Shown here one piece after another: positions 44,985 to 57,900 of a stretch of DNA of 64,000 bases. The notes under the pieces are model-generated. The model searched no databases. It had not been told where the DNA came from and saw nothing but the letters and a program-made list of their open reading frames with translations. Origin of the DNA: Macrostomum hystrix (Eukaryota > Platyhelminthes > Macrostomidae); assembly GCA_950097015.1 (NCBI GenBank), contig CATNEN010000003.1:7590001-7654000 (forward strand), given 5' to 3'. The position numbers and the translations under genes are program-made. The stretch's first letter is position 1. The number at the start of each line of letters is the position of its first letter.

Positions 44985-45668
44985 ATCAGCATCTAGAATC
45001 GCAGGAAAATCAGCATCTAGAATCACAGGAAAATCAGCATCTAGAATCGCAGCAAGATCAGCATCTAGAATCGCAGCAAAATGAGCATCTAGAATCGCAG
45101 CAAGATCTGCATCTAGAATCGCAGCAAGATCTGCGTCTAGAATCGCAGAAAGATCAGCATCTAGAATCGCAGCAAGATCAGCATCTAGAATCGCAGCAAG
45201 ATCAGCATCTAGAATCGCAGCAAGATCTGCATCTAGAATCGCAGCAAGATCTGCATCTAGAATCGCAGCAAGATCAGCATCTAGAATCGCAGCAAGGTCA
45301 GCATCTAGAATCGCAGCAAGATCAGCATCTAGAATCGCAGCAAGATCAGAATCTAGAATCGCAGCAAGATCAGCATCTAGAATCGCAGCAAGATCAGCAT
45401 CTAGAATCGCAGCAAGATCAGCATCTAGAATCGCAGCAAGATCTGCATCTAGAATCGCAGCAAGGTCAGCATCTAGAATCGCAGCAAGATCAGAATCTAG
45501 AATCGCAGCAAGATCAGCATCTAGAATCGCAGCAAGATCAGCATCTAGAATCGCAGCAAGATCTGCATCTAGAATCGCAGCAAGGTCAGCATCTAGAATC
45601 GCAGCAAGGTCAGCATCTAGAATCGCAGCAAGATCAGCATCTAGAATCGCAGCAAGATCTGCATCTAA
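44985..45668. repeat. 24-bp minisatellite
   Basis: About 28 copies of ATCAGCATCTAGAATCGCAG plus CAAG. As the unit is a multiple of 3 it gives open frames on both strands (281 and 234 codons), regarded as artefacts. Contains the TCTAGAATC word shared with neighbouring arrays. Confidence 0.96.
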
Positions 45669-46214
45669 AGTAACATGTAAAACAAGAATGAAGACAAGTC
45701 TATACCAGCTTAGGCAAATTAGCAGCAAACAATGATCTTTTTCTGCATCAATAAACATGTGTAATTTGCAAAGTTTTTGTATTCATTAAAATAGAGACAA
45801 TGAACAGAGCAATAAGAAAATTATAACATTCAAGCGTTTATCAATTTGATTATGAGGTTTAGTGAGTTCCAGTGTGTGTGCGTATATACGAGTATGTGAT
45901 TTTAAAATCACATTTGATGGATTTCATCATTTGAGCACAATTGTACGATCTCAAGAATAAATTGTACAGTGTCGTGTACTTACTAATAACTTTTGTGTAA
46001 TTGTGGCAATATTTAAAGTTTGATATGAGACTACATATCGAAGCTTTATGTAATTATACAATCTCTAGAAGTTATTAGAAAGTGTTATATTAAAATAAGC
46101 TAATTTAGATATAATTAAAGTGGCTAGTAAAAGAAATACAAAAAACTGACTAGTTTAAAGGCTAGGTAAAAGATTATCCAACAATTATTTAAAAAATTAT
46201 TAATGCATGCAATT
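45669..46214. other. AT-rich spacer
   Basis: No feature recognised. Confidence 0.4.
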
Positions 46215-46735
46215 TCAGCGGAATGGGATCAGGGATATGGTATGTCAGCTGGGAGGAATGCGACATGGGATCAGGGATATGGTATGTCAGCTGGGAGGAA
46301 TGCGACATGGGATCTGGGATATGGTATGTCAGCTGGGTAGAATGCGAGATGGGATCTGGGATCTGGTATGTAAGCTGGGTAGAATGTAATATTGGATCTG
46401 GTATGTCAGCTGGGTAGAATGCGAGATGGGATCTGGGATCTGGTATGTCAGCTGGGTAGAATGCGAGATGGGATCTAGGATCTGGTATGTCAGCTGGGTA
46501 GAATGTCATATGGGATCTGGTACGTAAGCTGGGTAGAATGTAATATTGGATCTGGTATGTCAGCTGGGTAGAATGCGACATGGGATCTGGGATATGGTAT
46601 GTCAGCTGGGTAGAATGCCAGATGGGATCTGGGATCTGGTATGTCAGCTGGGTAGAATGCGAGATGGGATCTGGGATCTGGTATGTCAGCTGGGTAGAAT
46701 GGGTAGAGATGGGATCTGGGATCAAAGGTTGGCAG
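46215..46735. repeat. 42-bp minisatellite
   Basis: Around 12 units of about 42 bp, with variants, containing GGGATCTGGTATGTCAGCTG and GGTAGAATGCGAGAT. Unit length varies by internal deletion of GGGATCT. Confidence 0.93.
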
Positions 46736-47282
46736 TTATGGAGTTCGAGATTGGTCCTGAAACTAAGATTGCAGATTTTCAGGCGGAAAACATGAATTAA
46801 CAGGGCCATTGTTATCATTATCGTTAGAAAAATTAACTGTGCGTGGATAGAGATTAACAGTATTTAAGAACGAATTAAATAAGTTAGACAGCAGATAAGA
46901 ATACAGATATTACAAGAAAGCTCGGTCTAGAGTGCTCGTGTCGATTAATTCTACGCTCGTAGCAATCAAAAACTTAATTATTTCGATAATTTCGAAACAT
47001 ATGAAAAATAATAATCAGCTCGCATGGCACCATATAGATTTTGTTAGTCGAATAAAGGTAAAAACTGAACGAATTTCATCTAGGTAATGTCACAACCCTT
47101 CAAGTTAATAATAGTAAGTAGGTAATGACTTCCGTGTAGTATATTATCCAATAGATGAATATGGAGATTTTGATTTTCATCAGTACTTGTCTGTGATGGA
47201 TAGAGCTACCGAAGCAGGTAAATTATTTTGGGTTGTCATAGCGAAAAATGCCAGATAATTCTAAAAATATAGCTCAAATGAT
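46736..47282. other. AT-rich spacer
   Basis: No feature recognised. Confidence 0.4.
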
Positions 47283-48165
47283 AGTCCCAGTCGATATCTA
47301 GAATCCCATCATAACATCGATATCTAGAATCCCATCTCAAATCGATATCTAGAATCCCATCATAACATCGATATCTAGAATCCCATCTCAAATCGATATC
47401 TAGAATCCCATCATAACATCGATATCTAGAATTCCATTTAAAATCGATATCTAGAATCCCATCATAAAATCGATATCTAGAATCCCATCTCAAATCGATA
47501 TCTAGAATCCCATCTCAAATCGATATCTAGAATCCCATCTCAAATCGATATCTAGAATCCCATCATAACATCGATATCTAGAATCCCATCATAAAATCGA
47601 TATCTAGAATCCCATCTCAAATCGATATCTAGAATCCCATCTCAAATCGATATCTAGAATCCCATCATAACATCGATATCTAGAATCCCATCATAACATC
47701 GATATCTAGAATCCCATCATAACATCGATATCTAGAATCCCATCATAACATCGATATCTAGAATCCCATCTCAAATCGATATCTAGAATCCCATCATAAC
47801 ATCGATATCTAGAATCCCATCATAACATCGATATCTAGAATCCCATCTCAAATAGATATCTAGAATCCCATCTCAAATCGATATCTAGAATCCCATCATA
47901 AAATCGATATCTAGAATCCCATCTCAAATCGATATCTAGAATCCCATCATAACATCGATATCTAGAATCCCATCTCAAATAGATATCTAGAATCCCATCA
48001 TAAAATCGATATCTAGAATCCCATCTCAAATCGATATCTAGAATCCCATCTCAAATCGATATCTAGAATCCCATTATAACATCGATATCTAGAATCCCAT
48101 CTCAAATCGATATCTAGAATCCCATCTCAAATCGATATCAAATCAAATCAAATCGATAATCCCAT
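47283..48165. repeat. 25/26-bp minisatellite
   Basis: About 34 copies of CGATATCTAGAATCCCATC followed by either TCAAAT or ATAACAT, giving two unit lengths. The unit includes the overlapping palindromes GATATC and TCTAGA. Confidence 0.96.
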
Positions 48166-48925
48166 CTCAAATATTTTAAACTACTCTACAGTTACATACA
48201 TGATTAAATTTTATATATAGGCATGCGATTATTATGAATACAAAGATGTGTAATATTTGTCTTAACATGCATGCAAGTACTTTTCTTAAACTATAACTTG
48301 TGCGAATAAAAACCCCACACTGGAGATTTTCGGGACATATTGAGTGGATTATAATATTGTTATATATATATTATGTGGTTAAACATATTACAATTAGCAA
48401 AAGCACATAAAAATGTGTAAACAAACTAAAAAATCACGATTACAAACGGACAGCAATATTTAGCAACCATTTATATTAGTCAATTGATATAAGGGAAGGA
48501 TCAGGTGCTTAACATACTACTTGCATATTAGTAGCGTTACCATATTTTACAGCCTGTATAACTATTCTATTCGTGCTGCAAAATTATCTGTAAAATATGC
48601 GAATTTCAGTTTTTTAAGCATAATTTTTTTCATTAATAATAGTTTTCTAAAGCAGATAAAATTTGTTAATTCGGATTCCTGTTCTTAAATTTTGAGTATT
48701 TTTTTTCAATTTTCTTTTCCTAGAAATCATTTTACTAATACTCCAAGTAGTAACGGACGTATGTAAAAAACTATAAAGTTGGATTAACTATCGAAAGAAC
48801 CAAACAATTTTTTTATTTTAGTGGAGACTCCCGCTAAATGGCAGCATTTTGTGGCATGTCTTTGGTAACAAATAAAACCAATCAATAAATTTATATCTAT
48901 AATAGAAGGTGGGGTTTAAGACGGA
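48166..48925. other. 3' flank of the RIM gene
   Basis: AT-rich DNA downstream of the RIM stop codon. It should hold the 3' UTR on the minus strand. No other feature seen. Confidence 0.45.
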
Positions 48926-51900
48926 CTATCTGTGCCCGGTTGTTGCCTGCGAGCTGGCGTCAACAGACGAGGACGAGGAGCGCCTGTGGTGGTGGTGTAC
49001 AAGCGAGGAAGTCGGGTAAAGCTTGTACCAGCCGATGACGACGTTTGATAACTCCAGTTCGTCAAGCATGATCTGGCACACGCCCATAAATGCCTTGCGA
49101 TCAATGCGACCGTAGTCACCCCAGACTGTCACCTGCGAGTGATTAACGGAAATTATTTCCAGCTACGATTCTGCATGGCTACGGTTCCAGCTACGATTCT
49201 AGCTTTGATTCTAGCTACGATTCTACGAGTTATTTAGAATTTATTATCGCTCGTAGCTACGATTCTAGCTATGATTCGAATTATGATTCCATCTACGATT
49301 CTAGCTACGATTCTAGCTTCCATTCTAGCTACGATTCTAGCTACGATTCTAGCCACGATTCTAGCCACGATTCTAGCTTCCATTCTAGCTACGATTCTAG
49401 CTACGATTCTAGCTACGATTCTAGCTACGATTCTAGCTTCCATTCTAGCTACGATTCTAGCTACGATTCTAGCTACGATTCTAGCAACGATTCTAGCTAC
49501 GATTCTAGCTATGATTCGAATTATGATTCCATCTACGATTCTAGCCACGATTCTAGCTACGATTCTACGAGTTATTTAGAATTTATTATCGCTCGTAGCT
49601 ACGATTCTAGCTATGATTCGAATTATGATTCCATCTACGATTCTAGCTACGATTCTAGCTTCCATTCTAGCTACGATTCTAGCTACGATTCTAGCCACGA
49701 TTCTAGCCACGATTCTAGCTTCCATTCTAGCTACGATTCTAGCTACGATTCTAGCTACGATTCTAGCCACGATTCTAGCTACGATTCTAGCTTCCATTCT
49801 AGCTACGATTCTAGCTACGATTCTAGCTTCCATTCTAGCTACGATTCTAGCTACGATTCTAGCTACGATTCTAGCAACGATTCTAGCTACGATTCTAGCT
49901 ATGATTCGAATTATGATTCCATCTACGATTCTAGCCACGATTCTAGCTACGATTCTAGCTTCCATTCTAGCTAAGATTCTAGCTACGATTCTAGCTATGA
50001 TTCCAGCTACGAATCCAGCTACGATTCTAGCAACGATTCTAGCTACGAATGCAGCTACGATTCCAGCTACGAATCCAGCTACGATTCCAGCTACGAATCC
50101 AGCTACGATTCCAGCTACGATTCCAGCTACTACGAATCCAGCTGCGATTACAGCAACCACCAAAACTCTGAAGTTCAAAAATTACATCAGAATGTCTAAC
50201 CTGCAGTGTTTTTCCTTTGTAGTTCTCCAGGAAGACCAGCTGCTGCTGATAGAGCGGATCCAAAGTGCGTCTAGTGACGGTGGTTTTCTGCTTCTCAACG
50301 CATGTCTTGGCCTCTAATAGGTAGACTTTGACGTAGGGCGCAGGCAGCTCTTTCGCACCCTTCTTAGCGAAAAGGCCGCGAGCTCTGATCACCTCAACTT
50401 CGAGTCGGCCTTTCCTGTTGAACAGACTGAGCTGGATTTCGCCTAGGCACGGCGTGCCGAGAACTTGTCGGCCAACAAGTTGACCCGGGCCGAGACCTTC
50501 AACAAACTCCGTCAGTTGGCCTTCGGGGGGCGGCGCACTTGTGCTAAGGCTGAAGGAAAGTTTTTTTAAAATAAACATAATCAAGGGAATTATCACAATG
50601 ATATTCTTACTGCGATTCTACCAAAGAATCGTGCTGCGATTCTAGCTAAAATTTAAGTTGCGACTACAGCCTCGCCACTTCTGCAATCTTCACTACAATT
50701 CTTGCTGCGTTTCTATGTGCGATTCCTGCTGCGTTTCTAGGTGCGATTCCTGCTGCGATTCTAGGTGTGATTCCTGTTGCGTTTCTATGTGCGATTTCTG
50801 CTGCGTTTCTAGGTGCGATTCCTGCTGCGTTTCTAGGTGCGATTCCTGCTGCATTTCTAGGTGCGATTCCTGCTGCGATTCTAGCCATTAGTCCTGCAGC
50901 GATTCTACCATAGATTTCCGCTGCGATTCGACCAACGATTTCTGCTTCGATTCCAGCTACGAATGCTACGATTCAAGCTGCGATGCCTGCTGCGATTCTA
51001 GCTACTGCTCCTGCTGCGGTTCGACCAACGATTTCTGCTTCGATTCCAGCTACGAATGCTACGATTCAAGCTGCGATGCCTGCTGCGATTCTAGCTACTG
51101 CTCCTGCTGCGGTTCTAACAACGATTCCTGCTGCGTTTCTACCAACGATTCTTGCTGCGTTTCTACCAACGATTCCTGCTGCGGTTCTAACAACGATTCC
51201 CGCTGCGATTCTTCCAAAGATTCCCGCTGCGATTCTACCAACGATGCTGCGATTCTTCCAAGGATTTACGCTGCGATTCTACCATCAAGTCCTGCTGCGA
51301 TTCTACTAACGATTCCTGCTTCGATTCCAGCTACGAATGCTACGATTCAAGCTGCGATGCCTGCTGCGATTCTAGCTACTGCTCCTGCTGCTGTTCTAAC
51401 AAAGATTCCTGCTGCGTTTCTACCAACAATTCCTGCTGCGGTTCTAACAACGATTCCTGCTGCGATTCTACCAAGGATTTCCGCTTCGATTCTTTCAAGG
51501 ATTTACGCTGCGATTCTACCAACGATTCCTGTTGCGATTCCGCTAACGATCCCGCTGTGAATCTACCAACGATTCCTGCTGCGATTCTACCAACGATTCC
51601 TGCTTCGATGCTAGCAGCAATTCTTGAGGTGATTCTAGCTACGATATCTGCTGTTATTCTAGCTGCGATTCCTGCTGCGGTTCTAGCATCGATGACTGCT
51701 TGGATTTTAGCTACGGTTCCTGCTGCGATTCTAGTTGCGATGCTAACTCTGATGCCTGCTGCGATTCTAGCTTCGATTCCTGATGCAATTCTATCTCAAA
51801 TTTTAGCTGCGACTCTAGCCTCGGCTTTAGCTGCAATTCTGACTACGATTCTAAAAACATTCCCGTTAATGTGGCAGCTTACAGATAGGGATCCATGCTT

Positions 51901-54900
51901 GGCAAGCTTCCATCACTTGAGTCTTGCGCCTGAAACTGTTGCGGCTGCTGCTGCTGCTGCTGACTACGGCTAGAGCTTCCCGAAATTGGTCGATTCGAGC
52001 TCATCGGATCGCGAGAGCAGCTGCCGGGCGCCTGCAGACTCGGCGGCAGCACCTCTTCAGATCGTTGAAATGTGCCGCGTTGCTTGCGTTCTGAAAGAAA
52101 AAATAAAAAAACACTTCAATTTGGGTGTACTTTTACTGGCTAGAAATTGCGGACGTCTCACCGAGGTTATTAGCTGATGAGCTTTTCCGATTTAGGCCGG
52201 GAATAAAATTGCTGAACTTTTGTCCCATGCTGGCCCGGCGGCTCTTCTCGGAGCGGGCTCCACCGGCGCCGCCGCTGCCACCATCGCTGGAGTTGCCTTC
52301 GCCTGACGAGATCTTACGATTGCGCGAGCCGGTTCCTCCACCGCCGCCGCCGCCGCCTCCGCTCGCACCGCCACCATCTGTGCCAGCAGCGCCGGCGGTT
52401 GAAGACTTCTTTCGATGCCGACGATCGCTTTGAGCCGACACTGTTGACATCTTCGACAGCTCGGAGGCGTCCGAGTTCTCCGACACGTCGCTGACGGCGC
52501 CCATCTCGACATCGTCCGGCTGCGGCATCATTAGCCGATTCGGCGTCGCCGGCGCTGACGGATGCTGAAAGGGCCGATGATAACAGCCGGCGGGTGGCGA
52601 GTCCTCTGCAGCCGCTGCCGCGGCAGCGGCCGCCACCGAGAGCCGGTCAAACGGCGGTCGGACAAGATGGCCGGTGGCGGCTCTCGCAGCCGCGCCAGCC
52701 GGAACCTGCGGCAGTTGACGTTTTCGCATCGCGGCCGCGGCGGCCGCCGCTGACGCAATGCCACCAGCCGCTCCGCCGACGAAGTCGCCAGCCGAGGCTG
52801 ACATCGCCGACGAGTTCGGGCTCATGCCGAGACCGTGGGTCCCCGTTGGCGGCTCTGGTAGGCCTCGGCCTGGGTGATGAGGGCGTCTGATTAGCGCCGT
52901 ATTGTCTTCCGAATGAACTATTCAAACTGGGGTAGAATCTCATCAGACTTGGGGTAGAATCTCATCAGACTTGGGGTAGAATCTCATCAGACTTGGGGTA
53001 GAATCTCATCAGACTTGGGGTAGAATCTCATCAGACTTGGGGTAGAATCTCATCAGACTTGGGGTAGAATCTCATCAGACTTGGGGTAGAATCGCATCAG
53101 ACTTGGGGTAGAATCTCATCAGACTTGGGGTAGAATCTCATCAGACTTGGGGTAGAATCGCATCAGACTTGGGGTAGAATCTCATCAGACTTGGGGTAGA
53201 ATCTCATCAGACTTGGGGTAGAATCTCATCAGACTTGGGGTAGAATCTCATCAGAATTTGATAGAATCCAGCAGTTTTTAATATTTTTTTTTTATATCTT
53301 AGAACCTTTTAATTACTAAATTATTGTTTGACTAGCGGGAACAACCTCATTTGATAAGACTTGGATAGGGGATTAGAATCCCAGCATTCAATTCAGGTGG
53401 ACATAAACTATAAAATGGGAAAACTCTTGTCGAGCCAGATTTCTATTCATTCTTTTGTTGTTTATTTTCTATTATTCCCGGAAAGCTATAAAAGTCGATA
53501 ATGAAAAACAGGAATGAATAAGAAAGTCAATTATTTTAATCAATGCAAGGTAAGGCATTGATTAAAATGCATTGCCAGCATAATTGTATTGGAATGTCTA
53601 TCAAGAATCTTAGCTTAATATTTAATCAGTTTCTAGTCAAAAGACGTGAAAGATTTAGAAAGACTATTAGTGAATGAAAGAAGAGAGAGAAATACATGTA
53701 CATAGAATCACCTTGTAGTAACACCGTGGCAGTTGTTTACCTGCCCTGCAGGGTTCAGGCTAATTAAACAGTATCACAAGCTAATTCATGCGTAGACTTT
53801 CCAAAATCAGTAGGCAAATCTAAACATGTCAACCTCCGTTGTGTATCAAAACGATATCCGGTAATAAAAAAGCTAATAAAAATGAAAACGTGAACTTCGT
53901 TTTAGAATTGGTCCAAAATACGAGTACGATTTTGGAACCACTCTAGAGCTCTGCAAGTGATTCTGTAACCACTCTAGAGCACTGCAAGTGATTCTGTAAC
54001 CACTCTAGAGCTCTGCAAGTGATTCTGTAACCACTCTAGAGCACTGCAAGTGATTCTGTAACCACTCTAGAGCTCTGCAAGTGATTCTGTAACCACTCTA
54101 GAGCACTGCAAGTGATTCTGTAACCACTCTAGAGCTCTGCAAGTGATTCTGTAACCACTCTAGAGCACTGCAAGTGATTCTGTAACCACTCTAGAGCTCT
54201 GCAAGTGATTCTGTAACCACTCTAGAGCTCTGCAAGCGATTCTGTAACCACTCTAGAGCTCTGCAAGTGATTCTGTAACCACTCTAGAGCTCTGCAAGTG
54301 ATTCTGTAACCACTCTAGAGCTCTGCAAGTGATTCTGTAACCACTCTAGAGCTCTGCAAGTGATTCTGTAACCACTCTAGAGCTCTGCAAGTGATTCTGT
54401 AACCACTCTAGAGCTCTGCAAGTGATTCTGTAACCACTCTAGAGCTCTGCAAGTGATTCTGTAACCACTCTAGAGCTCTGCAAGTGATTCTGTAACCACT
54501 CTAGAGCACTGCAAGTGATTCTGTAACCACTCTAGAGCTCTGCAAGCGATTCTGTAACCACTCTAGAGCTCTGCAAGTGATTCTGTAACCACTCTAGAGC
54601 TCTGCAAGTGATTCTGTAACCACTCTAGAGCTCTGCAAGTGATTCTGTAACCACTCTAGAGCTCTGCAAGTGATTCTGTAACCACTCTAGAGCTCTGCAA
54701 GTGATTCTGTAACCACTCTAGAGCTCTGCAAGTGATTCTGTAACCACTCTAGAGCTCTGCAAGCGATTCTGTAACCACTCTAGAGCACTGCAAGCGATTC
54801 TGTAACCACTCTAGAGCTCTGCAAGCGATTCTGTAACCACTCTAGAGCACTGCAAGTGATTCTGTAACCACTCTAGAGCTCTGCAAGTGATTCTGTAACC

Positions 54901-57900
54901 ACTCTAGAGCTCTGCAAGTGATTCTGTAACCACTCTAGAGCTCTGCAAGTGATTCTGTAACCACTCTAGAGCTCTGCAAGTGATTCTGTAACCACTCTAG
55001 AGCTCTGCAAGTGATTCTGTAACCACTCTAGAGCTCTGCAAGTGATTCTGTAACCACTCTAGAGCACTGCAAGTGATTCTGTAACCACTCTAGAGCTCTG
55101 CAAGCGATTCTGTAACCACTCTAGAGCTCTGCAAGTGATTCTGTAACCACTCTAGAGCTCTGCAAGTGATTCTGTAACCACTCTAGAGCTCTGCAAGTGA
55201 TTCTGTAACCACTCTAGAGCTCTGCAAGTGATTCTGTAACCACTCTAGAGCTCTGCAAGTGATTCTGTAACCACTCTAGAGCTCTGCAAGTGATTCTGTA
55301 ACCACTCTAGAGCTCTGCAAGTGATTCTGTAACCACTCTAGAGCTCTGCAAGCGATTCTGTAACCACTCTAGAGCTCTGCAAGTGATTCTGTAACCACTC
55401 TAGAGCTCTGCAAGTGATTCTGTAACCACTCTAGAGCTCTGCAAGCGATTCTGTAACCACTCTAGAGCTCTGCAAGTGATTCTGTAACCACTCTAGAGCT
55501 CTGCAAGCGATTCTGTAACCACTCTAGAGCTCTGCAAGCGATTCTGTAACCACTCTAGAGCTCTGCAAGTGATTCTGTAACCACTCTAGAGCACTGGAAG
55601 TGATTCTGTAACCACTCTAGAGCTCTGCAAGCGATTCTGTAACCACTCTAGAGCTCTGCAAGTGATTCTGTAACCACTCTAGAGCACTGCAAGTGATTCT
55701 GTAACCACTCTAGAGCTCTGCAAGCGATTCTGTAACCACTCTAGAGCACTGCAAGTGATTCTGTAACCACTCTAGAGCTCTGCAAGCGATTCTGTAACCA
55801 CTCTAGAGCTCTGCAAGTGATTCTGTAACCACTCTAGAGCACTGGAAGTGATTCTGTAACCACTCTAGAGCTCTGCAAGCGATTCTGTAACCACTCTAGA
55901 GCTCTGCAAGTGATTCTGTAACCACTCTAGAGCACTGCAAGTGATTCTGTAACCACTCTAGAGCTCTGCAAGCGATTCTGTAACCACTCTAGAGCACTGC
56001 AAGTGATTCTGTAACCACTCTAGAGCTCTGCAAGCGATTCTGTAACCACTCTAGAGCCCTGCAAGTGATTCTGTTACCACTCTAGAGCTCTGCAAGCGAT
56101 TCTGTAACCACTCTAGAGCTCTGCAAGTGATTCTGTAACCACTCTAGAGCACTGCAAGTGATTCTGTAACCACTCTAGAGCTCTGCAAGCGATTCTGTAA
56201 CCACTCTAGAGCACTGCAAGTGATTCTGTAACCACTCTAGAGCTCTGCAAGCGATTCTGTAACCACTCTAGAGCTCTGCAAGTGATTCTGTAACCACTCT
56301 AGAGCACTGGAAGTGATTCTGTAACCACTCTAGAGCTCTGCAAGCGATTCTGTAACCACTCTAGAGCTCTGCAAGTGATTCTGTAACCACTCTAGAGCAC
56401 TGCAAGTGATTCTGTAACCACTCTAGAGCTCTGCAAGCGATTCTGTAACCACTCTAGAGCACTGCAAGTGATTCTGTAACCACTCTAGAGCTCTGCAAGC
56501 GATTCTGTAACCACTCTAGAGCCCTGCAAGTGATTCTGTTACCACTCTAGAGCTCTGCAAGCGATTCTGTAACCACTCTAGAGCACTGCAAGTGATTATT
56601 TTATGACATTAATACAACTTTCCGGCGTCCTTCGAGACGTGCAACCGCTGTGCGTTGTAAACCCGTACAACAATCCGACGTCGAACGACTTTCCTGACGT
56701 CATCGACGTACAGCGACGCTGGACGTCAGAAAGTCGGCCGACGTCGAATTGTTGTACCGCAAATTCGAAATTTGAAGTTGCAAAACGACTTCAAAACTGC
56801 TAAGGAATGCATATTTTATCCCTCTAATAAACTTTCACCCTGCCATCTAGGCGTCGGTTGTCTGTCATCTCTTACGTATACTATTTTATTGCCAAGGACC
56901 GTTCCCAAGGTACACTCTCTCACGCGCACACATTAACTCACCTCGCAACGGAACAGATCTGTAGAAGTCTGCCTGTCTATCCGGGTAGGACATCTGAAAA
57001 ATGCGAAAAAATTCTGCTTGGACTATCGTATAGATCAGATCAAACAGGCTGATCACGATCTCGCTGACTTCAGTAGTCAATTTGGCAGTTCGTGTGCTTC
57101 AGTTGACTCGTTTTCAAAGAAATTCGTTGAGCTAGCAAAAAAATCTAGTCCCGAGACTGTTCTATAAGCTTTGACACAAAAATGGAATATGCCGAAGAGA
57201 ACACAAAAATGACCGCAGCAGACAGAGACAGTGAGAGGTAGGGAGACAGACAGAGGGGAGAAAGAGAGAGCGAGGGGGATAGACTATTTGATGGAGGGAG
57301 GTTGGGGGGTTAGTCGCTGCGGACACGAAAGTGAAGTGAATGCAGGGATGTGGTGGCCCGCGAGAACTATAGGCACCGAGTTAGAAGGCTAAAGCTGCTG
57401 CGGCTTTGGGTTTTGCAGATGGGGGCGGTTGGGGAAGGACGGTTTTGGGGTGGTTGTTGGCGGCCTACAACCTGGGTTGCCATACACTAATATAAGGAGA
57501 GCGAAGGATTGAGTATATAGCTAGGAAGGAAAAATGGTATTTCCATCCTCAACCGTGCTGCCCCTGCGGGAAGAAGGAAGGCTAGGAAACAGAAAGAGAA
57601 GGTAAGGGTGTGGTAGACTCATGACGAGGGTGGAGCGCTTGAAGTGCATCGGGATCTGCCTAGTCGAAGTGCTCAGAATCAGTTTGAGTTTAAGCCAGTC
57701 TCTCTACCCCCCGATCTCGGTCCAGTTCATATACCTCACTATCGTCCTATCCGACTGTCTGTCCGCCTGTCTCTCATATAGCCACTTCGTGCATCCAATC
57801 TACTATTTGGGGAGGGATGAAGAGGAGAAGCTGCAGGCTTGGGCGCGAATCTTGAGAACCCCTTTCTTTCCCTCTCTTGCTCTGAGCACTTTCCAGCATC

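Noticed and set aside
44913-45758. Long ORFs (281 and 234 codons) through the 24-bp array
   Set aside because: The unit is a multiple of three without stops, so both strands stay open by construction. There is no start context, signal peptide or non-repeat coding part.
49234-50317. ORFs of Ile-Val-Ala-Arg type repeats through the 12-bp arrays
   Set aside because: They lie in the last RIM introns, between proven C2B exons, and follow from the 12-bp period. Frames exist on both strands at once.
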